Shown piece by piece: positions 1 to 7,336 of a stretch of 27,785 nt of DNA. The notes under the pieces are model-generated. The model did no database searches, was not told the DNA's origin, and worked only from the letters and a program-made list of their open reading frames with translations. The stretch comes from SVTX01 sp051867975. Its GTDB lineage: Bacteria; Bacillota; Clostridia; Oscillospirales; CAG-272. The DNA lies in NCBI GenBank assembly GCA_051867975.1, contig JBJDZM010000101.1, positions 1 to 27,785 on the forward strand, read 5' to 3'. Every line of letters begins with the position of its first letter. The first letter of the stretch is position 1. The position numbers and the translations under genes were made by a program.

Positions 1-274
1 GCTCGTCGGGGCGAAAATAGGTTATTTCAAGCTGCGGATGTGACTTTTCGTGCTGTTTGAGTATGCGGAGCTTCGTGTCGATTCTGCCTATGTCGTACTC
101 CCCGAGTTCAACCTCGGAGTCGGTGAGCCTTGCGGTCTCCTCGACCATGCCGTCATATCCGACGAGCGCGGCGAATGGAGCAAATTGCGCCGCTCGGTCA
201 CGCATCGACATGTGCGGACGGGTGGGCGAGGTGTGATGCGCCATAAGTATTATGTCGTCGTATTTGTTGCTCAT
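1..274 (-). CDS. YolD-like family protein (3' end cut off by window)
   Basis: The first ~91 codons are present, starting MSNKYDDIILMAHHTSPTRP and continuing through DRAAQFAPFAALVGYDGM. The pattern of a KYDDI start, an H-x-S-x-x-RPHMS stretch and the DRAAQFAPF/ALxGYD block is typical of YolD-like proteins, which in Firmicutes sit beside Y-family polymerases of the UvrX/UmuC type. The ATG at 272-274 follows AAGGAG with good spacing (gaaaggagcaaac). It lies downstream of the polymerase gene on the same strand, separated by 269 bp of hairpin-rich DNA, so it probably belongs to the same SOS unit. The molecular role of YolD-like proteins is not established; an accessory role to the translesion polymerase is an inference from the pairing. 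The C-terminus is outside the window. Confidence 0.85.
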   Translation of the reverse strand, partial: MSNKYDDIILMAHHTSPTRPHMSMRDRAAQFAPFAALVGYDGMVEETARLTDSEVELGEYDIGRIDTKLRILKQHEKSHPQLEITYFRPDE

Positions 275-347
275 GTTTGCTCCTTTCGGGGGAATTTGAA
301 GGTGAGGCTTGCTTTCCATGGTGTAGTTCGTTGGTAATCAGTTGTCC

Positions 348-510
348 GCTTTTTCTTTGGCAGCGCAGGCGCAAAGAAAAAGCTTGGCAAAAAGAAGACG
401 CCATAAGGAAATTTCGCCGTTGCGACGGCGACCAAGGCTACGCGCCTTGGATGGCGCCGCCTTTTGAAAAAGGCGGGCGAAAACTTTCCTGAAGACATCG
501 CCGTGGCGAT
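348..510. repeat. Hairpin-rich intergenic block (five consecutive inverted repeats)
   Basis: The 269-bp gap between the polymerase and the YolD-like gene holds five perfect or near-perfect hairpins in a row: 348-359/372-383 (12-bp arms), 415-420/425-430 (6 bp, loop 4), 432-438/444-450 (7 bp, loop 5), 457-464/469-476 (8 bp, loop 4) and 497-502/505-510 (6 bp, loop 2). Open frames across it have no recognisable domain and simply follow the repeats. It may be a dispersed intergenic repeat of this genome or an RNA-processing region between the two genes. Confidence 0.6.
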
Positions 511-543
511 ATTTGAAAGAGGGGAGCCGGAGGATTTGCCGTC

Positions 544-2067
544 TTACGCCTTATGCCCCCCGACCTGTTTATTTCTCTCCATCGCGGTTGCGCCCTCTTC
601 AAGATTCATGCCCTTGACGATGGCGTTTTTGCCGTATTTGTTTTTTATCTCAATGAGAGTCTTTTGCACCTTTTTTTCCTTCTCCTCGGCGCGTTTTTCG
701 CTTTGAACAAGCTCGTCGTCCTCGTCAAAAATATCAAAAAAAGACAATTGCTCGGAAATCACCGAAGTCTCGGTCTCCCCCTCGGGAACGACTCTGTTTG
801 CGGCAACCGTTATCCTTCGCACAAGCAGGTCGGGATTGATTATTCTGTCGTAAAGCTCTGTCATAGCGTCGATTATCATGGCGGTCGAGGAGGTCTTTTT
901 CTTGAGATTTGCCGTGCCGTGCGCGTGCTTCGGTATCTGCCTGCCGTAGCGGTCGGTGACTATCTCACCGTCGTATTTTTCACGAATTCTCGTGTCGGTG
1001 AGGTTTTCGACGTCATAACCGACGGTCAGAGTCATCTGATCTGTCACAAGCCCTTTTTCGACGAGGTCAAGCACGAGCATGTCGGTCATCTCGCGCACGA
1101 TAAGCCGAGCCTTCTCTGCGGTGTAGGGAACCGTCAGCACCTGCCCCGAGCTTATGCTGTTGGTCTCGGGCTTGTATGACTTGACGTCTGCCATCGTACA
1201 CGGCTCATATCCCCACGCGTGGTCGATAAGCAGCTCGGCGTTGATTCCGAAGGTCTTGTATAACAGGTCCTCGGAGTAATATTCGCCTCTTTTTCCGACC
1301 GAACAGCGCGCGATATCGCCCATGGTGTAAAGCCCGAGCTTTTCAAGCCTTGACGAATAGCCCTTGCCTATGCGCCAGAAGTCGGTGATGGGCTTGTGGT
1401 CCCAAAGCTCGCGGCGGTATGAATATTCGTTAAGCTCGGCGATCCGCACGCCGTCCTCGTCGGGCTTCATGCGCTTTGCCATAATGTCCATCGCAATCTT
1501 TGCAAGATACATATTTGAGCCGACGCCTGCGGTTGCGGTAATGCCCGTTTCGCGCAAAACGTCCTTTATCATCTTCATGGCGAAGTCACGCCCCGACATT
1601 CGTAACATCGGGAGATACGCCGTCGCGTCGATAAAGACCTCGTCGATAGAATAAGCGAAAATGTCCTCGTGCGAGACGTGGCGGAGATAAATTTCGTAGA
1701 TTTTCGCGCTTATCTCCATATATCGCGCCATTCTCGGGGGAGCGACGATGTAGTCAAGCATAAGCTCGGGATCATTTTTGAGCAGGATATCGTCAAAGGA
1801 CGTACCCATAAATTCGCCGAAGGGAGTGTTGCGCCTACGCGCCGCGTTGACCTCGCGCGCCTTCTGCACGACCTCAAAAAGACGCGAGCGACCTGAGAGA
1901 CCGTACGCCTTCATCGGCGGCGTGACGGCAAGGCATATCGTCTTTTCGGTGCGCGACGCGTCGGCGACGACGAGATTTGTGCGCATGGGGTCAAGTCCGC
2001 GCTCGATGCACTCGACCGAGGCGTAAAATGACTTTAGATCGATGCAAATATAGACCTTTTCGCTCAT
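544..2067 (-). CDS. Y-family translesion DNA polymerase (DinB/UmuC type)
   Basis: Error-prone polymerase that copies past damaged template bases. The palm-domain metal ligands are visible: D10 in ICIDLKSFYASVE and D142/E143 in YSIDEVFIDAT. Residues 1-~240 form palm and fingers, followed by thumb and little-finger regions. A beta-clamp binding motif QLSFF lies at residues 440-444, followed by an acidic and then charged coiled tail. At 507 residues it is longer than DinB (~350-400) because of this tail; Firmicutes UvrX/UmuC-like enzymes are closer in architecture. The start ATG follows GGGAG (gaagagggagagcggt). The promoter contains a LexA-type box, so expression is probably damage-induced. A YolD-like gene follows on the same strand, as is usual for this family. 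Confident in Y family; the exact subfamily is uncertain. Confidence 0.95.
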   Translation of the reverse strand: MSEKVYICIDLKSFYASVECIERGLDPMRTNLVVADASRTEKTICLAVTPPMKAYGLSGRSRLFEVVQKAREVNAARRRNTPFGEFMGTSFDDILLKNDPELMLDYIVAPPRMARYMEISAKIYEIYLRHVSHEDIFAYSIDEVFIDATAYLPMLRMSGRDFAMKMIKDVLRETGITATAGVGSNMYLAKIAMDIMAKRMKPDEDGVRIAELNEYSYRRELWDHKPITDFWRIGKGYSSRLEKLGLYTMGDIARCSVGKRGEYYSEDLLYKTFGINAELLIDHAWGYEPCTMADVKSYKPETNSISSGQVLTVPYTAEKARLIVREMTDMLVLDLVEKGLVTDQMTLTVGYDVENLTDTRIREKYDGEIVTDRYGRQIPKHAHGTANLKKKTSSTAMIIDAMTELYDRIINPDLLVRRITVAANRVVPEGETETSVISEQLSFFDIFDEDDELVQSEKRAEEKEKKVQKTLIEIKNKYGKNAIVKGMNLEEGATAMERNKQVGGHKA

Positions 2068-2106
2068 ACCGCTCTCCCTCTTCGCGTGATTTTTTTCCGT
2101 AATTAT

Positions 2107-2135
2107 ATTTTATCATTAGAACAGATGTTTGTCAA
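2107..2135 (-). promoter_or_regulatory. SOS promoter of the Y-family polymerase with embedded LexA box
   Basis: On the minus strand there is TTGACA (2130-2135), a 17-bp spacer and TAAAAT (2107-2112). The spacer region contains GAACAGATGTTT (2119-2130, plus strand), which matches the Firmicutes LexA/DinR palindrome GAAC-N4-GTTC at all but the last base. LexA bound here would cover the promoter between -35 and -10. Confidence 0.82.
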
Positions 2136-2241
2136 CGGGTTTTTCACCATTTTCATATTTTTCCTCTAATAAAAGAAATATGAATAAAAACAAGACTTCT
2201 CACTCCGTCACGCGTGATAAAAAAACCTTACACGACACAAT

Positions 2242-2292
2242 TTAACATATGTTAACAATTGCTCAACACGCACTTTACATTTTTTTTATAAA
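2242..2292 (+). promoter_or_regulatory. Promoter with four Pho-box-like hexamers ahead of the phosphate transporter
   Basis: Four hexamers follow one another at 10-11 bp steps: TTAACA (2242-2247), TTAACA (2252-2257), TCAACA (2263-2268) and TTTACA (2274-2279). A -10 like element TATAAA (2287-2292) follows 7 bp later. PhoP of Bacillus binds direct repeats of TT(A/C/T)ACA with about 5 bp between them, upstream of a -10 and without a good -35, which is this layout. The predicted start of transcription is near 2299. Confidence 0.7.
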
Positions 2293-2371
2293 ATAAGTTT
2301 ATATGCGGAGTTTTGCGCCGCAAGAAAGACCGAACAAAAAAATTGCCGCTCTCTCGGCAGAAAGGTTCAAA

Positions 2372-4177
2372 ATGGATATTTTCGATATACTGTCAATGGT
2401 GTGCGGACTCGCGCTTTTCCTCTACGGTATGGATGTCATGGGCTCGGGACTCAAAAAGAGCGCCGGAAATAAGCTCAAAACCATCCTCGGAAATCTGACT
2501 TCAAGCAAATTCAAGGGATTTTTGCTCGGACTTGTCGTCACCGCCATTATTCAGTCGTCGTCCGCGACAACTGTCATGGTAGTCGGCTTCGTCACCGCGG
2601 GAACGATGCAGCTCTCTCAAGCGATAGGCGTGATCCTCGGCGCGAATATCGGTACGGCTGTCACCTCGTGGCTGACCGCGCTCAACGGTATCGAGGGTGG
2701 ACGGGAAGCGACCGAATGGCTCAATTTCTTAAAGCCCGACGCGTGGATGCCGATATTGGCACTCGTCGGTATCGCGCTGATGATGTTCTCAAAGAAGAAC
2801 AAGCAAAAGGATTTCGGCTCGATCCTTATGGGCTTTGCGGTCCTCATGGTCGGCATGTCGCTTATGTCGGACGCCGTTTCGGGACTCAAGGGTGACCCCA
2901 ACTTTACAAGGATACTCACACTCTTCAATAATCCCATCCTCGGCGTTATATCGGGTATTATACTGACCGCCGTCGTGCAGTCCTCGTCGGCGTCGATCGG
3001 TATTTTGCAGGCATTGTCCGTAACGGGCGGATTTTCGTTCGGCACCGCAATTCCGATCATTCTCGGACAGAATATAGGTACCTGCGTCACGGCGATGATA
3101 TCCTCTATCAGCGCGAACAAGAACGGAAAGAGAACCGCAGTCGTTCACCTGCTTTTCAACGTCATAGGCGTTGTGTTCTGGCTTTCGATGTACTATCTTG
3201 TCGGCTGGATACTCAATATCACGGGCGTTTTCGATATCTTTACACTTGCAAACAGCACGCCTATCGACATGTTCGGTATCGCGCTTGTGCATACGGTCTT
3301 CAAGATCCTCGCGGTCGCTTTCATGTGGCCCTTTACGAAGGCGCTGGAGAAGCTCTCATGTATCATTATCAAGGGCGACGACAAGAAAGGCGACGAATAT
3401 ACGCAGATGCTCGACGAGCGTTTGCTTGAAACTCCGAGCGTTGCGCTTGAAAACGCGCGCATAGTTACCTGCCGTATGGCGGAGATCTCAATAGGCTCAC
3501 TGAAAAAATCGATTGCCCTCTTTGACAAGTATGACGCGAAGGTCGCGCAGGAGATACGCGACGAGGAGGACAAGGTCGATATTTACGAGGATATGCTCGG
3601 TTCGTACCTTGTAAAGATCTCGGCGAAGAGCCTGTCCGAGCGCGACAGCATAGACACAACGAAATTGCTCCATATGATAGGAGATTTTGAGCGCATTTCC
3701 GACCACTCGGTGAACATCGTCGAGTCGGCGGAGGAGATAAGAGACAAGCAGATCACCTTCTCGACGTACGCGCAGGAAGAGCTTAAAAAGCTATGCGGTG
3801 CGGTAGACGAGACACTTGATATCACGCTTGAATCCTTCTTGAATTCGGATTATGACAGAGCATCGCTGGTAGAGCCCTTAGAGCAGGTAGTCGATTATCT
3901 GCGCGACCAGATAAAGCTCCGCCACACGATAAGACTTCAGAAGAGCCTTTGCTCGATCGAGCATGGATTTATCCTGTCCGATATCCTGACGAATCTTGAG
4001 AGAGTCAGTGACCACTGCTCAAATATCGCAGGCTGTCTTATCGAGATGTCGCGCCATGAAACGCTTGATATCCATAATTACCTGCATGAGGTCAAGGAAG
4101 ACGGCGAGGAGTTTAAGAAACAGTACGAAAAATATTTGGAAAAGTACGCTCTCCCGAAGGATATACACGGGGAGTAA
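2372..4177 (+). CDS. Na+/phosphate cotransporter with C-terminal PhoU-like domain
   Basis: Membrane symporter of the PNaS (Na/Pi cotransporter II) family. Two inverted repeats each carry the signature QSSSA at residues 61-65 and 203-207, with ANIGT (91-95) and GQNIGT after them, among about eight membrane segments. From about residue 350 a charged helical region forms the PhoU-like part (two three-helix repeats, with paired IGDFERISDHSVNI and LTNLERVSDHCSNI motifs). The ATG at 2372 is preferred over an in-frame ATG at 2303: it has AAAGG six bases upstream, it starts directly at the first membrane helix as family members do, and 2303 lies right at the predicted transcription start. That gives 601 residues. 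Four Pho-box-like hexamers upstream suggest induction under phosphate starvation. A rho-independent terminator follows. Confidence 0.93.
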   Translation: MDIFDILSMVCGLALFLYGMDVMGSGLKKSAGNKLKTILGNLTSSKFKGFLLGLVVTAIIQSSSATTVMVVGFVTAGTMQLSQAIGVILGANIGTAVTSWLTALNGIEGGREATEWLNFLKPDAWMPILALVGIALMMFSKKNKQKDFGSILMGFAVLMVGMSLMSDAVSGLKGDPNFTRILTLFNNPILGVISGIILTAVVQSSSASIGILQALSVTGGFSFGTAIPIILGQNIGTCVTAMISSISANKNGKRTAVVHLLFNVIGVVFWLSMYYLVGWILNITGVFDIFTLANSTPIDMFGIALVHTVFKILAVAFMWPFTKALEKLSCIIIKGDDKKGDEYTQMLDERLLETPSVALENARIVTCRMAEISIGSLKKSIALFDKYDAKVAQEIRDEEDKVDIYEDMLGSYLVKISAKSLSERDSIDTTKLLHMIGDFERISDHSVNIVESAEEIRDKQITFSTYAQEELKKLCGAVDETLDITLESFLNSDYDRASLVEPLEQVVDYLRDQIKLRHTIRLQKSLCSIEHGFILSDILTNLERVSDHCSNIAGCLIEMSRHETLDIHNYLHEVKEDGEEFKKQYEKYLEKYALPKDIHGE

Positions 4178-4205
4178 TCGAGGAAGCATTGTAAGATACA
4201 TCAAA

Positions 4206-4241
4206 GGGCTGTTGATTTTTATGTCAACAGCCCCCATTTTT
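4206..4241 (+). terminator. Rho-independent terminator after the phosphate transporter
   Basis: Perfect 10-bp stem, gggctgttga (4206-4215) with tcaacagccc (4224-4233), 8-nt loop, then cc-a-ttttt. It ends the transporter transcript; since the convergent permease gene ends at 4263, the same stem may also stop that transcript, though the opposite side has no clean T run. Confidence 0.88.
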
Positions 4242-4262
4242 ATCTTCCGAGCGAGAAAATTG

Positions 4263-5039
4263 TTATTTTATAAAGGAAAACACCATGACCACGGCACCCA
4301 GCACCACAAGTACGATACCCGTCGCGCGATTGAGCGTTTTGGGTTGTGCCTTGTTTGCAAAAACGGCGGCAATTCTCGCCCAGATGAAGGTGAAGAGGAC
4401 GCAGAGAGCGAGAATGAGCCAATCGGGCGAGCCTCCGATTGAAAAATGAGAAACAGCACCTGTCAAAGCCGTGAAGGTCATAATAAATACGCTTGTTCCG
4501 ACGGCGGTTTTAAGCTCGTAGCCGAGAACAGTCGTGAGAATGAGAAGCATCATCATTCCGCCGCCCGCTCCGACGAAGCCGCAGATAAATCCAATGAGCA
4601 TTCCGCAGATGATCGACTGGATCGCTCTCTTTTTCCGGGAGACCGACTGCATGGCTTCTTTTGTTGTCATGACGGGCTTTACAATAAATTTGATACCGAG
4701 AAGGAAGGTCATAAACACAGAGAAATTGCCCATCGTCGAGGACGGCACGAGGCTTGATATATAGCTGCCGACAACGGTAAATATCAGCACACTGACCATC
4801 ATAAACAGTCCGTTTTTTATGTCAAGATTTTTGTTTTTGCCATAGGTATAAGCGGAAACCGCGCTTGCAAGCACATCCGACGACAGGGCAATACCAACCG
4901 CCATGTACGGGTCCATGCCGAGAAATGTGACAAGCATCGGCGTGATGACCGCCGCCGCGCTCATTCCGGCAAAGCCCGTGCCGAGTCCCGCGCCCATGCC
5001 GGCAAAAAATGTTACGATGATCTTTATCAGTAAATCCAT
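4263..5039 (-). CDS. TauE/SafE family sulfite exporter-type permease
   Basis: Integral membrane protein of 258 residues, the usual length of the TauE/SafE (DUF81) family, with about eight hydrophobic helices. The family's duplicated layout is visible: an N-terminal half with GMGAGLGTGFAGMSAAAVITP (roughly residues 14-34) and a second half with IGFICGFVGAGGGMMMLLIL (about 154-173), both Gly-rich half-sites in re-entrant positions. Family members move small anions such as sulfite, sulfoacetate or other organosulfur compounds; the substrate here cannot be told from sequence, and no sulfur gene is adjacent. The start ATG follows GGAGAAGAAG. It is a single-gene unit convergent with the phosphate transporter, with its own AT-rich promoter at 5075-5104. 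Confidence 0.9.
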   Translation of the reverse strand: MDLLIKIIVTFFAGMGAGLGTGFAGMSAAAVITPMLVTFLGMDPYMAVGIALSSDVLASAVSAYTYGKNKNLDIKNGLFMMVSVLIFTVVGSYISSLVPSSTMGNFSVFMTFLLGIKFIVKPVMTTKEAMQSVSRKKRAIQSIICGMLIGFICGFVGAGGGMMMLLILTTVLGYELKTAVGTSVFIMTFTALTGAVSHFSIGGSPDWLILALCVLFTFIWARIAAVFANKAQPKTLNRATGIVLVVLGAVVMVFSFIK

Positions 5040-5074
5040 TCTTCTTCTCCGATTGTTTCTCTGTGATTAACTTA

Positions 5075-5104
5075 ATTATAATCAAAATTATTAACTCATT
5101 GTAA
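5075..5104 (-). promoter_or_regulatory. Probable promoter of the TauE/SafE permease
   Basis: On the minus strand there is TATAAT (5075-5080) preceded after 18 bp by TTACAA (5099-5104). The -10 is perfect and the -35 weak. It lies 36 bp upstream of the permease start codon. Confidence 0.5.
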
Positions 5105-5283
5105 ATCGGATATAAAAATTCTTGCCCTGAACATTTATTTGTGACCTTGAATTTGTTGATTACCCCGGCTGACCGATTCCCTCCCGCAAAAAATGCGAAA
5201 AAAATTTAATCGGTATACTTGCTGTATGCTCAACCATAAAATATCGATGATGCGGAAGCTTTCACGTGTTTTGTAAGCAAAAC

Positions 5284-5316
5284 TGCGTGGATTTAATAAA
5301 TCGACGCAATTTTTTT
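5284..5316 (+). terminator. Orphan terminator-like hairpin in the 5,040-5,512 gap
   Basis: Inverted repeat tgcgtggattta (5284-5295) against taaatcgacgca (5297-5308), one mismatch, followed by a run of seven T (5310-5316). No gene in the plus direction precedes it: the permease upstream runs the other way. I see no coding frame with recognisable domains in 5,100-5,283. It could end an unannotated RNA or guard the surface operon promoter from read-through. Confidence 0.55.
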
Positions 5317-5399
5317 CGCCATGAAGCACATTTTACCCGATATTTTTCGATTTATTTTGAGGAAAATACACATAATTCTGCTTATTTTTTTATTTAGTA

Positions 5400-5428
5400 T
5401 TGACAATAAAATGATAATGTGCTAATAT
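5400..5428 (+). promoter_or_regulatory. Promoter of the surface/SipW operon
   Basis: TTGACA (5400-5405), exactly 17 bp, TAATAT (5423-5428). The -35 is perfect and the -10 differs at one base. It lies ~85 bp ahead of the first gene of the operon; predicted transcription start near 5435. Confidence 0.78.
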
Positions 5429-5512
5429 ATTGTATAACAATGGGGTACTTTGCGCAGAATTATCAAATCAATGAAATTATGCGGCAAAAATCAATTTTTC
5501 AGGAAAGAGGGC

Positions 5513-6370
5513 GTGTGCATCATAAAACGGAATTATGAAATAATTAATAATATATGTTGCGCCATAGTCATATTCCTGATGATTTTGATAATTATCATTA
5601 ACCTGACCTTGATAGTTCAGATCTACTTTTTTAAGGATGAGCTGCCCGATGTTTTCGGCAGGTTTCCCTTGATATTCCTCAACGACGCCGGTACACCTCT
5701 GGTGCAGAACGGAGATTTTATTATATGTCAAAAGATCGACAGTGAAAACATATCCTTATTGAAGGAGGGAGACCTCGTCACGCACTTTGCGGATTCCGCT
5801 CATACGAAATTGCTTGTGTGTCAGGTGAAGTCGGTCAACGGAAATTCCGCAACACTGCTCCCCCAGACCGGCGGCAAGCAGTATGATCTCACCGCAGACG
5901 ATATTGTCGGTTCAATTCGGCTGACGATACCGATCCTCGGTTTTATAGTTTATTTTCTGTCCACCGTCCCGGGCTTTATGATCTGCGTGGTCATACCCGT
6001 TTTCGCATTGACCGAAATATATCTTTACAGGCGGAGAAAGGCTGAGAAAGCGGCGTATGATGAAGAGAGCATGTTGCTATCTGAGCTTGAATGGCAGAAG
6101 GCGGAGAGGGAAAGACTCCTGGCACTTCTCAACAAGCCAAAGAAGCGGACGTTGCTCCACGTATTGGGAGCCTCAATCACTGCTCTATGCGTGACGGTGC
6201 CTATCGTTACACTGTTCGGACTGCATCTGAAGAAGAAAAAGGATGTCGAAAAAGAAAGGCAGCGAATAGAGGACAGGCGAGACCGACTTGCCGAGCGCAT
6301 TGGAAATTTGATACTCTTTGCCGGCAAGGTCCTAAAGCCGAGAGGGCGTAAGGGCAATCGGCGAAAATAA
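5513..6370 (+). CDS. Signal-peptidase-fold membrane protein lacking catalytic residues
   Basis: 285-residue membrane protein. An N-terminal helix (~14-38) is followed by an S26/SipW-like extracellular domain (~50-140): NGDFIICQKID and KEGDLVTHF align with the GDLVFVTK and VGDVVLY blocks of the SipW gene in the same operon, and DIVGSIRLTIPILGFIV matches its end. The Ser-Met active site is replaced by NDAGTPLVQNGD, the LHRI histidine region by LLVCQV, and the QGDNN block by PQTGG, so no protease triad remains. A second helix (~140-168), a charged coiled region (~172-210), another hydrophobic stretch (~214-238) and a very basic tail follow. The GTG at 5513 is chosen because AGGA (5501-5504) stands 8 bp upstream; an in-frame TTG at 5450 and ATG at 5471 have no ribosome site. 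As first gene of the operon it may guide or regulate SipW; this is inference. Confidence 0.72.
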   Translation: MCIIKRNYEIINNICCAIVIFLMILIIIINLTLIVQIYFFKDELPDVFGRFPLIFLNDAGTPLVQNGDFIICQKIDSENISLLKEGDLVTHFADSAHTKLLVCQVKSVNGNSATLLPQTGGKQYDLTADDIVGSIRLTIPILGFIVYFLSTVPGFMICVVIPVFALTEIYLYRRRKAEKAAYDEESMLLSELEWQKAERERLLALLNKPKKRTLLHVLGASITALCVTVPIVTLFGLHLKKKKDVEKERQRIEDRRDRLAERIGNLILFAGKVLKPRGRKGNRRK

Positions 6371-6487
6371 GTGACTGAAAAGTCAAAACAATTCGGTAAT
6401 AACGGCAAACATAACGCTGTTTTACATAAACAATTCCGCGAGCTAACATAGCGGCAAAACATACTGATTTTAAAAGGAGAAAAAACA

Positions 6488-7213
6488 ATGAACACAATGA
6501 AAAAAAGTGCTATTTTGATTCGTGTTATGGCGGTTCTTTCCGTCGTAATGATGTTCACAATGTGCTTTGTCGGCGGTACGTTTGCAAAGTACACAAGCAA
6601 TGGTACGGGTACTGACAGCACTCGTGTTGCAAAGTGGTCCTTCAAAGTAGGTGAAGCCGACATTGCAACCAGCGACACATTTACATTTAACCTTTTCAAC
6701 ACTGTAAACGATACGAACGGTACAGGTGAGACCGATATAGATCCCACTGACGGCACCATCATCGCTCCCGGTACACAGGGTTCTTTCGCACTCGTTCTCA
6801 CAAACGAGTCTGAGGTTACCGCACAGTACGCTATCGACTACACAGTAACCAATGATGACAGCATTCCCGTTGAGTTCTCTGTTGACGGCGGTAATACTTG
6901 GACAGATGAACTCGCTGACGTATCTGCAACTACTCTTGCAGCAAAAACCGGTACAACCACAATCACCGTTCAGTGGAGATGGGCATTTGAGAGGTATACG
7001 AAAGTTGATAAAGATGTAGTAACCACACCTGTTTCGGGTACAAAGTATTACACCAAGAGCGGTGAGAACTATGTTCTTGCCGAAGGTCTTGATTCTTTTG
7101 CCGCAGACACTGATTACTACACCATAGAGGATGCAGCCGACACCGCCCTCGGCATAAATGGAACTTATACTCTTACCGTTGCAGCAAATATAACCGCAAC
7201 TCAGGTTGACTGA
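6488..7213 (+). CDS. TasA/camelysin-like secreted protein with SipW-type signal peptide
   Basis: 241 residues with a SipW-dependent signal peptide: basic start, hydrophobic core (~9-29) and motif VGGTFAKYTS, with predicted cleavage after A33. The mature part is a beta-rich TasA-like domain: KWSFKVGEADI, FNLFNTV, a PGTQGSFALVLTNESEV block (PGxxGxFxLxLTNxSEV is typical) and WRWAFE (163-168) with DAADTALG (215-222). Between these last two motifs, which are adjacent in most relatives, lies a ~45-residue insert with a YYTKSGENYVLAEGL type repeat. AAGGAG (6474-6479) stands 8 bp before the ATG. It is probably the major surface or matrix fibre subunit, processed by the SipW encoded just downstream. 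No C-terminal anchor is seen. TasA-like family assignment is firm; a fibre role is inferred from Bacillus. Confidence 0.88.
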   Translation: MNTMKKSAILIRVMAVLSVVMMFTMCFVGGTFAKYTSNGTGTDSTRVAKWSFKVGEADIATSDTFTFNLFNTVNDTNGTGETDIDPTDGTIIAPGTQGSFALVLTNESEVTAQYAIDYTVTNDDSIPVEFSVDGGNTWTDELADVSATTLAAKTGTTTITVQWRWAFERYTKVDKDVVTTPVSGTKYYTKSGENYVLAEGLDSFAADTDYYTIEDAADTALGINGTYTLTVAANITATQVD

Positions 7214-7237
7214 TTAAATTTTCATGTTTAACTCTAC

Positions 7238-7271
7238 GAGACAGAACGCTATGTTAGGAGCGTTCTGTCTC
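7238..7271 (+). promoter_or_regulatory. Stable intercistronic hairpin between tasA-like gene and sipW
   Basis: Perfect 13-bp stem, gagacagaacgct (7238-7250) with agcgttctgtctc (7259-7271), 8-nt loop. No T run follows, so it is more likely an RNA-stabilising or attenuating element than a full terminator. It would let the abundant TasA-like product be made in excess over SipW. Confidence 0.7.
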
Positions 7272-7308
7272 AATTGAGCAAATTCAAAACAATTGAGCAG
7301 ATTCAAAA
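7271..7308 (+). repeat. Tandem 19-bp direct repeat upstream of sipW
   Basis: Two adjacent copies, caattgagcaaattcaaaa (7271-7289) and caattgagcagattcaaaa (7290-7308), differ at one base. They lie between the hairpin and the ribosome site of sipW. The unit begins on the last base of the hairpin. Confidence 0.85.
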
Positions 7309-7336
7309 CGGTATAAGGGAGACAGGGGGGAACACA

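Noticed and set aside
271..498. Minus-strand open frame rich in Arg, Lys and Phe between the polymerase and YolD-like gene
   Set aside because: It is formed by the hairpin repeats and overlaps the start of the YolD-like gene; no ribosome site or domain.
2303..2371. Longer N-terminus of the Na+/phosphate cotransporter starting at 2303
   Set aside because: The extra 23 residues are polar and not family-like, 2303 sits at the predicted transcription start, and the ATG at 2372 has its own ribosome site.
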